Shown: positions 8,228-15,109, counted from the stretch's first letter. The stretch is 15,271 nt of DNA from CAZEJK01 sp964512045 (GCA_964512045.1 CAZEJK010000123.1:1-15271), one strand, 5' to 3'. The notes: generated by a model from the sequence alone, not told the origin. A program made the numbers and translations.

Positions 8228-9268
8228 GTGACCACGGCGCTCACCCTCGCAGCATTGGCTCGCGCGGTCGGAGGGACCGTGCTCGGGGATCCGGAGCGGC
8301 AGCTTCATGATCTGAGGCCGCTGGATACTGCCGGCCCCGAGCACCTGTCCTTCCTCCATAACCCGCGGTACGTGGAGCAGGCTCGAGCGTCGCAGGCGGG
8401 AGCGATCATCGTGCAGTCCGCCGAGGCGCTGCCAGACCGTGACCTCCTCGTGTGCGAGGAGCCGTACCTGGCCATGGCGCGCGCCCTCGAGCTGTTCCAT
8501 CCCGAACGGCCGCTGCGACCTGGGGTGCACCCTGCGGCCGCGGTGGACCCCACTGCAGCTGTGGCCGATGACGCAGAGATTGGCCCGTTCGTCACCGTCG
8601 CCGAAGGTGCGCGTGTCGGTGCGGGCACACGGATCGATGCCGGCTGTGTCATCGGCGCACACGCCTCGGTGGGGAGCGGCTGTCACCTCCACCCGCGGGT
8701 GGTGGTGGAGGAGCGGTGTCGGGTGGGGGACCGCTGCATTCTCCATGCAGGGGTCGTGATCGGTTCGGACGGCTACGGGTTTGCGACCGCCGCCGGCGTG
8801 CACCACAAGGTGCCGCAGGTGGGTGTGGCGGTGATCGAGGATGATGTGGAGCTGGGCGCCAACGTGTGTGTGGACCGGGCCACGCTCGGAGAGACCCGGG
8901 TGGGCCGGGGTACCAAGGTTGACAACCTGGTGCAGATCGCGCACAACGTCACTGTCGGTGAGGGATGTCTGCTCGTTGCCCAGGTGGGGATCTCGGGGTC
9001 CTCGCACCTTGGCGACCACGTCGTGCTGGGTGGCCAGGTAGGAGTCGTCGGGCATGTGACGATCGGCGCCCGGTCGCGGATCAGCGCGCGTGCGGTGGTT
9101 GCCAAGAGCGTGCCCGAGGACAGCTGGGTCGCGGGCAACCCTGCGCGTCCGCACCGGGAGTGGCTGCGGGCCAACGCCAATCTGGCTCGGCTGGACAGGC
9201 TCCGCAAGCGGATCGAGGTGCTCGAAGCGGCGCTGGCCGATGACGAGGGGAAAGGGGAGACGACGTGA
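8228..9268 (+). CDS. lpxD: UDP-3-O-(3-hydroxyacyl)glucosamine N-acyltransferase LpxD
   Basis: Catalyses the third step of lipid A synthesis, adding a 3-hydroxyacyl chain from acyl-ACP to the amino group of UDP-3-O-acyl-glucosamine in the cytoplasm. The 346-residue protein has an N-terminal uridine-binding domain (to about 95, with HLSFLHNPRY). A left-handed parallel beta-helix of imperfect hexapeptide repeats (about 100-290) follows, and a C-terminal helical tail (RLDRLRKRIEVLEAAL). The conserved GSDGYGFA is at 179-186, and DNLVQIAHN places the catalytic histidine at residue 239, the same number as in E. coli. The GTG start has no strong Shine-Dalgarno, and the gap to ompH is 7 bases, so coupling is likely. 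It overlaps fabZ by 4 bases. Confidence 0.95.
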   Translation: MTTALTLAALARAVGGTVLGDPERQLHDLRPLDTAGPEHLSFLHNPRYVEQARASQAGAIIVQSAEALPDRDLLVCEEPYLAMARALELFHPERPLRPGVHPAAAVDPTAAVADDAEIGPFVTVAEGARVGAGTRIDAGCVIGAHASVGSGCHLHPRVVVEERCRVGDRCILHAGVVIGSDGYGFATAAGVHHKVPQVGVAVIEDDVELGANVCVDRATLGETRVGRGTKVDNLVQIAHNVTVGEGCLLVAQVGISGSSHLGDHVVLGGQVGVVGHVTIGARSRISARAVVAKSVPEDSWVAGNPARPHREWLRANANLARLDRLRKRIEVLEAALADDEGKGETT

Positions 9269-9696
9269 AAGAGATCCTGCAGATCCTGGACCTCCTGCCG
9301 CATCGGTACCCGTTTCTGCTGATCGATCGGGTGCTGGAGACCAACGAAACGACGATTCGAGCGCTGAAGAACGTGACGGTGAACGAGCCGTTCTTCCAGG
9401 GGCACTTCCCCGAGCATCCGGTGATGCCGGGAGTGCTGCTCGTGGAAGCGATGGCGCAGGCCGGGGGGCTGCTGCTCTTGCGCGCCGTCGATGAACGCGA
9501 AGGCAAGCTGCTGTACTTCTCGGGCATCGACAAGTGCCGTTTCCGCAGGCCGGTGATTCCAGGAGATCAGGTGGTGTTCGAGGTGGAGGTCCTGTCGCAC
9601 CGGCAAGCGTTCGCCAAGCTGCAGGGACGCGCGACGGTGGACGGAGAGCTGGCGTGTGAGGCGGAGCTGCTCTCGGCGATGGTGGAGAGATCATGA
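9265..9696 (+). CDS. fabZ: 3-hydroxyacyl-[acyl-carrier-protein] dehydratase FabZ
   Basis: Dehydrates 3-hydroxyacyl-ACP to trans-2-enoyl-ACP in fatty-acid elongation, and so competes with LpxA and LpxD for the same hydroxyacyl-ACP pool. The 143-residue hot-dog protein carries LLPHRYPFLLIDRV near the N-terminus and GHFPEHPVMPGVLLVEAMAQ, giving catalytic His47 and Glu61. Length is standard for FabZ and too short for FabA, which has different active-site flanks. The GTG start overlaps the lpxD stop as GTGA and has GGGGAGA upstream; the stop overlaps the lpxA ATG as ATGA. The lpxD-fabZ-lpxA arrangement is classic and links membrane phospholipid and lipid A synthesis. Confidence 0.97.
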   Translation: MKEILQILDLLPHRYPFLLIDRVLETNETTIRALKNVTVNEPFFQGHFPEHPVMPGVLLVEAMAQAGGLLLLRAVDEREGKLLYFSGIDKCRFRRPVIPGDQVVFEVEVLSHRQAFAKLQGRATVDGELACEAELLSAMVERS

Positions 9697-10481
9697 CGAC
9701 GATACATCCAACTGCGGTTGTCGATGCCAACGCGCGCATCGGTGAGGGCGTCGAGATCGGCCCCTACTGTGTGATCGAGTCCGGGGTCAGCATCGGTGAG
9801 CGGTGCCACCTCGGTCCGTTCTGCCGGGTGACCGGTAGCACCTCGATCGGGCCCGACAACCAGCTCGAGAGTCACTGCTCGATCGGCGCCCCGCCTCAGG
9901 ATCTCAAGTACTCGGGCGAGCCGACGCGCCTCGAGATCGGTCGTGGCAACGTCTTTCGGGAGTTCGTGACGATCCACCGTGGCACCCCGGGTGGCGGTGG
10001 CATCACGCGGATCGGCGACCACGGGCTGTTCATGGCGTATGCGCACGTTGCCCACGACTGCCAGGTGGGCTCTCACGTGGTGTTCGACAACGCGGCGACC
10101 CTGGCAGGGCATGTGGAGGTCGGCGACCGGGTGACGGTCGGCGCGTTCTCTGCCGTCCACCAGTTCTGTCGCGTCGGCGACTACGCATTCCTCGGCGGCT
10201 TCACGGTTGCGACCAAGGAGTGCCTGCCGTTCATGAAGACCGTCGGGAGCCGGCCGGCCCGCTGCTTCGGTCCGAACTCCATCGGGCTGCAGCGGCTCGG
10301 TTTCTCCGACGACCGACGGGCCGCGCTCAAGAAGGCATGGCGGATCCTGCACGACTCGAAGCTGAACACCTCGCAGGCGGTGACCAAGCTCCGTGATGAG
10401 CTCGGCGACGAGCCGGACGTGGCGGCGATCATCCAGTTCATCGAGACCTCCGAGCGCGGTGTGATCCTCGCTCAGGGCTGA
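9693..10481 (+). CDS. lpxA: UDP-N-acetylglucosamine O-acyltransferase LpxA
   Basis: First enzyme of lipid A synthesis: transfers a 3-hydroxyacyl chain from ACP to the 3-OH of UDP-GlcNAc. The 262-residue protein has a hexapeptide-repeat beta-helix (to about 185) and a C-terminal helical domain (SIGLQRLGFSDDRRAALKKAWRILHDS). AHVAHDCQVG gives His118 and His121, the latter equivalent to catalytic E. coli His125; His140 and His156 match E. coli His144 and His160. The glycine equivalent to E. coli Gly173, part of the chain-length ruler, is kept (Gly169). This predicts a long (C14-like) hydroxyacyl preference, although other residues also matter. The ATG overlaps the fabZ stop by 4 bases. No lpxI or lpxB follows; the next 268 bases are noncoding. 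Confidence 0.96.
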   Translation: MTTIHPTAVVDANARIGEGVEIGPYCVIESGVSIGERCHLGPFCRVTGSTSIGPDNQLESHCSIGAPPQDLKYSGEPTRLEIGRGNVFREFVTIHRGTPGGGGITRIGDHGLFMAYAHVAHDCQVGSHVVFDNAATLAGHVEVGDRVTVGAFSAVHQFCRVGDYAFLGGFTVATKECLPFMKTVGSRPARCFGPNSIGLQRLGFSDDRRAALKKAWRILHDSKLNTSQAVTKLRDELGDEPDVAAIIQFIETSERGVILAQG

Positions 10482-10555
10482 GCGGAGCGCCCGACGCTGG
10501 GCCCGGGCCGTGCTCCGGTCGGCCGGCTCGTCGACACGACCGTGATCCACCCCCC

Positions 10556-10629
10556 AGCCTGCGAGACGCAGGCTTCCACAATCCCAGAGCGCTCCGGTTC
10601 CGGTTGTGGTCGCCGGCGTCTCGCCGGCG
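10556..10629. repeat. REP/BIME-like double-hairpin palindromic element
   Basis: Two inverted copies of a roughly 28-base unit lie symmetrically about position 10592.5. The left hairpin is AGCCTGCG-AGA-CGCAGGCT (10556-10574). The right hairpin is CGCCGGCG-TCT-CGCCGGCG (10611-10629), which read on the minus strand carries the same CGAGACG core. Inside them the tails CCACAA (10576-10581) and TTGTGG (10604-10609) are also mirror images. Comparing the left unit with the reverse complement of the right, 22 of 28 bases agree. Four of the six differences are two stem pairs that change together (A-T to C-G and T-A to G-C), so both hairpins stay perfect. An outer TCCACC (10546-10551) and GGTGGA (10630-10635) may extend it. 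The architecture is that of a bacterial interspersed palindromic doublet; copy number elsewhere cannot be seen here. Confidence 0.7.
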
Positions 10630-10641
10630 GGTGGACGGGAG

Positions 10642-10748
10642 GGTCCGCTCTCACGAACCAGCCAACGGCGTGCGGCCCGTGAGCGCAGAATGCTGCAGAT
10701 GGAACGGATTGCCCTCCCGTGCGGTTTCCCCTTCGGAGGGAGCGGACC
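10642..10748 (+). promoter_or_regulatory. Possible structured 5' leader of the lipocalin gene
   Basis: GGTCCGCTC at 10642-10650 is perfectly complementary to GAGCGGACC at 10740-10748, which fills the space between the Shine-Dalgarno and the ATG at 10750. A second stem, CCCTCC at 10712-10717 with GGAGGG at 10735-10740, would cover the Shine-Dalgarno itself. The two stems share base 10740, so they compete at one base. Such pairing could hide the ribosome site. In DNA this GC-rich one 9-bp match may arise by chance, so this is only a candidate. Confidence 0.3.
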
Positions 10749-10749
10749 T

Positions 10750-11307
10750 ATGGTTTCTCGAGCCGTCGTGACAACTGTCGTCCTGGGCATGATGGTGGCA
10801 GCGGGATGCTCGTCCCGGAGCCACGAGCCGATCACCACCGTCGGGTCTCTCGATCTGCGGCGGTTCATGGGCGACTGGTACGTCATCGCCCATATCCCGA
10901 CGAGGCCAGAACGCGAGGCGTACAACGCGGTCGAGTCCTACCGGCTGGACGAGGAGGGACGCGTGCAGACGACCTTCACGTTCCGCAAGGGCGGGTTCGA
11001 CGGTCCACTCAAGGAGTACACGCCGACGGGGTTCATCCACGACGACCGCTCCAACGCTGAGTGGCGGATGCAGTTCATCTGGCCGTTCAAGGCCGAGTAC
11101 CTGGTCTCCCATGTGGACGAGGACTACACCGAGACCGTGATCGCTCGTAGCAAGCGGGACTACGTCTGGGTCATGACCCGCGACTGGCAGATCTCCGAGG
11201 AGCGGTACCAGCGGCTGATGGAGATCGTGGCGGCGCTCGGGTACGACCTCGACGAGGTGCGCAGGGTGCCCCATCAGTGGTCTGAAGACGAAGGGAACGG
11301 CGCGTGA
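10750..11307 (+). CDS. blc: Blc-type lipocalin, putative outer-membrane lipoprotein
   Basis: Bacterial lipocalins are small lipid-binding beta-barrels anchored in the outer membrane, linked to membrane stress and lysophospholipid handling. The 185-residue product starts with a lipoprotein signal, and VAAGC puts the lipidated Cys at residue 20 (Ala rather than Leu at -3, a slightly weak lipobox). The lipocalin signature GDWYVIA follows at about residues 40-46, and near the end SKRDYVWVMTRDWQISEERYQRLMEIVAALGYD matches the Blc C-terminal block. The ATG at 10750 was chosen because it gives a clean lipoprotein signal and has GGAGGG at 10735-10740, 9 bases away. In-frame starts further upstream (10606 GTG, 10693 ATG) would bury the signal, and the former begins inside the palindromic element. 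It overlaps the DUF2237 gene by 4 bases. The Lol genes upstream would serve its export. Confidence 0.88.
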   Translation: MVSRAVVTTVVLGMMVAAGCSSRSHEPITTVGSLDLRRFMGDWYVIAHIPTRPEREAYNAVESYRLDEEGRVQTTFTFRKGGFDGPLKEYTPTGFIHDDRSNAEWRMQFIWPFKAEYLVSHVDEDYTETVIARSKRDYVWVMTRDWQISEERYQRLMEIVAALGYDLDEVRRVPHQWSEDEGNGA

Positions 11308-11678
11308 GCGGGGCGCGCAACGTCCTCGGCGAGCCGCTGGTTGTGTGCTGCGATGATCCCCTGACGGGATGGTACCGCGATGGACGGTGCCGTACCGATG
11401 TCAGCGACGTCGGCCGCCATGTGGTGTGTGCGGAGATGACCGAGGAGCTCCTCCGCTACACGAGCTCGCGCGGCAACGACCTGACGACTCCGCGCCCGGA
11501 GCTGGGCTTCCCTGGCCTTCGTCCCGGAGACCGGTGGTGCCTGTGTGCCGCGCGCTGGGCGGAGGCGCTCGAGGCGGGGTGTGCTCCACCTGTGGTGCTG
11601 GCGGCAACCGAGGAGTCGGCGTTGGAGGTGGTGGCGCTCGGTCAGCTGAAGGCGCACGCGCTCGACCTGGCGAGCTAG
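11304..11678 (+). CDS. DUF2237 family protein, cysteine-rich, function unknown
   Basis: A 124-residue cytoplasmic protein with no signal peptide or membrane segment. It is recognisable as DUF2237 by its block order: RNVLGEPLVVCCDDPLTGW, then RDGRCRTD, GRHVVCAEMTEELL, GNDLTTPRPELGFPGLRPGD, and finally RWCLCAARWAEA with APPVVLAATEESAL. Seven cysteines (15, 16, 29, 42, 79, 81, 93) include a CLC pair, suggesting metal binding or redox chemistry, though no activity is established that I know of. The GTG start overlaps the lipocalin stop as GTGA, with AAGGG upstream, so the two are almost certainly translated together. The gap to the SDR gene is 74 bases. Family assignment is secure, function is not. 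Confidence 0.9.
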   Translation: MSGARNVLGEPLVVCCDDPLTGWYRDGRCRTDVSDVGRHVVCAEMTEELLRYTSSRGNDLTTPRPELGFPGLRPGDRWCLCAARWAEALEAGCAPPVVLAATEESALEVVALGQLKAHALDLAS

Positions 11679-11752
11679 CGAGTGGTGCGGACGCGCGCAG
11701 ACTGGCTGGCATAGCACCCAGGATGCAGAGAAAGCGAAAGGGGGAGCGACCG

Positions 11753-12814
11753 ATGACGACGATCGATCCGAGCGCTCCGGTTCTGGTGACCGGGGCCACC
11801 GGCTATGTTGCTGGTTGGCTCGTCAAGAAGCTCGTCGATGAGGGGCACACAGTCCACGCCGCGGTGCGTGATCCCTCGAACGAAGAGAAGGTCCGACACC
11901 TGGACGCCGCAGCCGAAGGGGCGTCCGGGAGCATCCGGTACTTCCAGTCGGATCTGCTCGAACCGGGATCCTACGCCGAGGCGATGGAAGGCTGTGAGCT
12001 GGTCTACCACACCGCCTCGCCGTTCACCATGGATGTGCGCGACCCGGTGGCGGAGCTCATCGAGCCGGCCAGACAGGGCACCCGGAACGTGCTCGAGCAG
12101 GCCGCGCAGACCCCGTCCGTGCGCCGCGTAGTGGTGACGAGTAGCTGTGCAGCGATCTACGGCGACAACGCTGATCTCAAAGACCTCCCGGACGGTGTGC
12201 TCACCGAGGACATCTGGAACACCACCTCGTCGGTGCACCACCAGCCGTACGCGCACTCCAAGACCGTCGCCGAGCGCGAGGCCTGGGCCATCGCGGCAGG
12301 CCAGGATCGCTGGGACCTGGTGACGATCAACCCGAGCCTCGTGCTCGGACCGGGCGTGAGTCCGAACGGGACCTCGGAGAGCTTCAACCTCATGCGGCAG
12401 CTCGGCGACGGGACCATGAGGTCTGGAGTTCCGAGATGGGGGATCGGGGTCGTCGACGTGCGCGACGTTGCCGAGGCACACTATCTGGCGGGGCTCACGC
12501 CGTCGGCCAACGGCCGCTACATTATCTCGGCTCATGACTCGGACTTTGCCGAGCTGGCCGAGCTCCTGCGGCAGCGGTTCGGCGACCGCTACCCGATCCC
12601 GAAGCGGACGATGCCGAAGTGGCTGGTCTGGCTCGTTGGGCCGATCGTCAACCCGGCCATGACGCGCACGACCGTCCGTCGCAACGTGTCCCTGCCGTGG
12701 AGGGCCGACGGCTCAAAGGCGACCCGTGAGCTCGGTGTCACCTACCGGCCGCTTCAGACCACCGTGGTGGAGCACTTCCAGCAGATGATCGGCGCAGGCG
12801 CCTTCGAGCGGTAG
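11753..12814 (+). CDS. NAD(P)-dependent extended SDR, dihydroflavonol-reductase-like epimerase/reductase
   Basis: A 353-residue extended short-chain dehydrogenase/reductase. The N-terminal Rossmann motif is TGATGYVA (13-20). Arg39-Asp40 at the end of the second strand is the pattern of NADPH-preferring dihydroflavonol/cinnamoyl-CoA reductase relatives. VYHTASPF (84-91) is typical of that subgroup. The active site comprises the Ser130-Ser131 region of VVVTSSCAAIYG and YxxxK as Tyr166 and Lys170, followed by INPSLVLGPG (192-201). The physiological substrate cannot be read from sequence; an aldehyde, ketone or hydroxysteroid-like compound is possible. The ATG at 11753 has GGGGGAG 6 bases upstream (11740-11746). 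Longer in-frame extensions run back through the DUF2237 gene and are rejected. It is probably cotranscribed with the lipocalin and DUF2237 genes and converges with the protease gene. Confidence 0.9.
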   Translation: MTTIDPSAPVLVTGATGYVAGWLVKKLVDEGHTVHAAVRDPSNEEKVRHLDAAAEGASGSIRYFQSDLLEPGSYAEAMEGCELVYHTASPFTMDVRDPVAELIEPARQGTRNVLEQAAQTPSVRRVVVTSSCAAIYGDNADLKDLPDGVLTEDIWNTTSSVHHQPYAHSKTVAEREAWAIAAGQDRWDLVTINPSLVLGPGVSPNGTSESFNLMRQLGDGTMRSGVPRWGIGVVDVRDVAEAHYLAGLTPSANGRYIISAHDSDFAELAELLRQRFGDRYPIPKRTMPKWLVWLVGPIVNPAMTRTTVRRNVSLPWRADGSKATRELGVTYRPLQTTVVEHFQQMIGAGAFER

Positions 12815-12847
12815 CGAGAAGCTGAGGGGGCCCCTGCGGCCGGCGGG

Positions 12848-12870
12848 CACGCTCCGATCCGACCAGCGTG
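12848..12870. terminator. Weak hairpin between convergent SDR and protease genes
   Basis: CACGCT at 12848-12853 and AGCGTG at 12865-12870 form a perfect 6-bp stem with an 11-base loop in the 63-base convergent spacer. No T-tract follows on either strand, so termination here, if any, would not be classic intrinsic termination. The call rests on position more than on sequence. Confidence 0.2.
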
Positions 12871-12877
12871 AGCAATG

Positions 12878-15040
12878 CTACGAGCCGCTGCTGTACAGCA
12901 GACCGAGGTTTTGCAGAAGATCTGCCCGAGTGATCTGCGAGTCGCCGCTGACGTCTACCTGATCGGTCGTGGCCCAGCCGTTACAGCGGTCGGCAACATC
13001 GCTCCCGTCTCCGTCGGACAGCTCCGAGATGGTTGCGAGGAGGTCTGCTGCGTCATGCTGACTGTCGCCGCTCGCATCGCCAGGAGTCGCGCTGGTGGGA
13101 TCGATGACAACGATCTCAGTGCTGATGCTGGCGGACTGCGCGCCGCCGTCGTTGAGCACCTCCAGCGTGCAGGTGTAGACGCCAGCGGTCGTGTACGTGT
13201 AGCTCGGGCTCTGGTCTGTCGAGTCCACGGCGCCGTCTCCGTCGAAGTCCCACTCCCAGCTCTCGGCGTTGGCCGATCCGTCAGTGAGCTGGACGGCCGT
13301 GCCCGCGCACACCGATCTGGGCGCGGTGAACGCCGCGGTGGGCGCTGGTGGCGCCCCGCAGTTCGCATCGGAGTCACAGGCTCCGCCCCCACCGATGACC
13401 TCGGTGAAGACTCCGCCGCGGCCCGCAGCGCTCCCTCCGCTCCACGTCACTCCGGAAAGATCGAGCTGCAGGCTGGCGCCGCAGCTGACGGAGGTCTCCA
13501 CGAGAAAGCTGACGCTGTTGATGCCGGTGGTCGACGGCTCGAGATCACCGAAGCTGACGGTTGTGGAGTCGAGCTGTACGCCGGAAGCCGGAGCGGCGAC
13601 GCTGAACGAGCCGGTGACGCCGGAGCGGGTCTCCTCACCGCCGTTGCGCAGAGCGATCGGTACGGACCACTGCTCGCCGGGCTCGATGGCCCCATCATCA
13701 TCACCGCAGACCTGCTCGGGCGTCCCTGCGGCGAAGAACACCACATCCCCGGAGGCCGCCGAGACGCACCACGCGTTCTCCGCGCCACTGCGGACAACCG
13801 GCTGGACGCGCGAGTGGAAGACGAGGTTCTTGCCGGCCACCAGGTGGCAGTAGCTCATGATCGTACCGACCGAGGCGACCACGTCGCCGCTGTAGCAGCC
13901 GTCCTCCTCGTTGTAGCAGCGGTCGATGTACGGCGGCGGGTAGCAGTGGGTGTGCTCCGAGCCGAAGTTATGGCCGATCTCGTGAGCTGTTGCGTCCGCA
14001 TCCCAGGTGTACGCCGAGGTCGGGTAGCTGTAGTCGCCGTCGATGCCGACGACGGCGTAGCCGTAGCCGGCCCAGCCGCCTCCGCTGCCGCTGCACAGCG
14101 CGTCGAGCCACGCGACGCCGCCCATCCACCGCCGCGAGAGGAGCACCGCCGTGGCGCGCTCGAGGCCCGTCATGGTGTCACCGTACTCCGCCTGGAGCGC
14201 GTACAGAAGGGTCACTGTGTTGGTTCCGTCTGGGTAGGGGTCGGCCGGGGTGGACCAGACTCGAATCGAGGGAATCGTCATGACGACGTCCACGTCGCGC
14301 TCGTAAAACAGCGACACTGCCCCGATCAGGTCGATGGCGTAGCTGGCCGCATCGGCGACGGACCCGAAGTGGCTGTACGACTCCCAGTCCATCTCGATCG
14401 CCACCTCGACCTCGAGCAGCGTGTCCCTGTCGGTGGAGCGCTCGATCTCGATGTCGAACGCTCGCTCCATCGCCACGTTGCCGAGCGGCGCTGGCACGGC
14501 AAGCTGGTCGAGGTCGCACTGGCCGATCGGTTCTGGTCGATGCGCTGGATTGTGCCGCCGCACCGCCATCCTCCGTGCCCCGTCCACCGTGGCTGTGCCG
14601 TACAGGTGCTTCGTGCCGTCGGCTTCGATAAAGCCGGAGATGCTCTCGCCGCTCACTCTGAACAGTGCGATCCACTCCGGGTGCTCGAGCACCACTCCCC
14701 GGAACGTCAGCTCATCGACCGGCAGACGGTGCTCCACCGGTCCGGTGTCGGTCATCTCCAGCAGCGTGGCGCCAGCGGCCAACGGCGAGTACGGCTCGAG
14801 CCGGACGTCCACCGTCGTGCCGTCGGACAGCGGAAGGTCCTCGAGGAGACGAGTGTCACCTCCGACGATCTCGGCAAGTGTCGTCCGGTCGAGAGCGGCC
14901 GTCAGCTCGCCTGTGCCCGCGGATGCCGCCGACACCGTCTCCACATTCGTCAGAAGGAACGGGTTCGTCCCGCTCGCAGTGGGCGCAGTCGACAGCACGA
15001 ACACAGTACATGACAGCAAGATGACGGCTCGGTCCCTCAT
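12878..15040 (-). CDS. Secreted reprolysin-like (M12-type) zinc metalloprotease with PKD and dockerin-like domains
   Basis: A 720-residue exported protease. A signal peptide (about 1-23) precedes a propeptide-like region to about 205. The catalytic domain (about 210-405) carries HEIGHNFGSEH, giving zinc ligands His353, His357 and His363 with Glu354 as base, and a Met-turn IMSY with Met395. Cysteines 366, 375, 382 and 398 around the site could form disulfides. Next is a beta-sandwich module (about 445-535) beginning CGDDDGAIEPGEQW. A Cys/Gly-rich linker and a PKD domain (about 564-647, with WEWDFDGDG and SYTYTTAGVYT) follow. The C-terminus has two dockerin/EF-hand-like calcium loops, DASGDSQHDAADL (655-667) and DVSGDSQITRADL (696-708). 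The ATG at 15040 was chosen because it starts a clean signal peptide and has GGGAG 7 bases upstream. Likely substrates are extracellular proteins. No cohesin or transporter gene is adjacent. Confidence 0.9.
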   Translation of the reverse strand: MRDRAVILLSCTVFVLSTAPTASGTNPFLLTNVETVSAASAGTGELTAALDRTTLAEIVGGDTRLLEDLPLSDGTTVDVRLEPYSPLAAGATLLEMTDTGPVEHRLPVDELTFRGVVLEHPEWIALFRVSGESISGFIEADGTKHLYGTATVDGARRMAVRRHNPAHRPEPIGQCDLDQLAVPAPLGNVAMERAFDIEIERSTDRDTLLEVEVAIEMDWESYSHFGSVADAASYAIDLIGAVSLFYERDVDVVMTIPSIRVWSTPADPYPDGTNTVTLLYALQAEYGDTMTGLERATAVLLSRRWMGGVAWLDALCSGSGGGWAGYGYAVVGIDGDYSYPTSAYTWDADATAHEIGHNFGSEHTHCYPPPYIDRCYNEEDGCYSGDVVASVGTIMSYCHLVAGKNLVFHSRVQPVVRSGAENAWCVSAASGDVVFFAAGTPEQVCGDDDGAIEPGEQWSVPIALRNGGEETRSGVTGSFSVAAPASGVQLDSTTVSFGDLEPSTTGINSVSFLVETSVSCGASLQLDLSGVTWSGGSAAGRGGVFTEVIGGGGACDSDANCGAPPAPTAAFTAPRSVCAGTAVQLTDGSANAESWEWDFDGDGAVDSTDQSPSYTYTTAGVYTCTLEVLNDGGAQSASISTEIVVIDPTSATPGDASGDSQHDAADLLATISELSDGDGSDVADRCNGWATTDQVDVSGDSQITRADLLQNLGLLYSSGS

Positions 15041-15082
15041 GTGATAGCTCCCGAAGCGGAGTTGTGCAGGGCCCACGTCCTC

Positions 15083-15109
15083 GACATACGTGAGCCGTGC
15101 GCCGTTCAA
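15083..15109 (-). promoter_or_regulatory. Weak promoter-like hexamers upstream of the metalloprotease
   Basis: Read on the minus strand, TTGAAC (15109-15104) and TATGTC (15088-15083) are separated by 15 bases, shorter than the ideal 17, and lie about 43 bases before the ATG. A perfect TTGACA also occurs at 15138-15133 but lacks a good -10 at the right distance. Promoter rules in this phylum are uncertain, so this is tentative. Confidence 0.2.

Larger units (their letters stand above)
10482..10749 (+). other. Noncoding spacer between lpxA and the lipocalin gene
   Basis: A 268-base spacer with no credible gene. The first 70 bases are very GC-rich with small inverted repeats (for example GGCCCGGGCC near 10499) but no T-tract, so I cannot call an intrinsic terminator for lpxA. 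The centre holds the symmetrical palindromic element described separately, and the last 110 bases look like a leader for the lipocalin gene. No convincing sigma-70 hexamer pair was found. Confidence 0.6.

Noticed and set aside
10482..10520. GC-rich inverted repeats after lpxA as an intrinsic terminator
   Set aside because: Small stems exist (GGCCCGGGCC and GGAGC/GCTCC), but none is followed by a T-tract, so the evidence does not separate them from background GC palindromes.
10606..10749. Longer lipocalin start at GTG 10606 or ATG 10693
   Set aside because: These would place 19-48 residues before a clean lipoprotein signal; the first begins inside the palindromic element, and the ATG at 10750 has a GGAGGG site at suitable distance.
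8180..10925. Overlapping minus-strand open frames of 519 and 452 residues across lpxD, fabZ, lpxA and the spacer
   Set aside because: They oppose three well-defined enzymes, one even crosses the palindromic spacer, and neither shows a family pattern or ribosome site.
11369..11752. 128-residue upstream extension of the SDR protein
   Set aside because: It is the out-of-frame shadow of the DUF2237 gene, has no domain, and the ATG at 11753 with GGGGGAG places the Rossmann motif at the expected N-terminal position.
12875..15013. Plus-strand open frame of 712 residues opposite the metalloprotease gene
   Set aside because: It lies antisense to a gene with clear catalytic and domain motifs, its translation has low-complexity Arg/Val/Ala character without any recognisable domain, and long antisense frames are common in GC-rich DNA.
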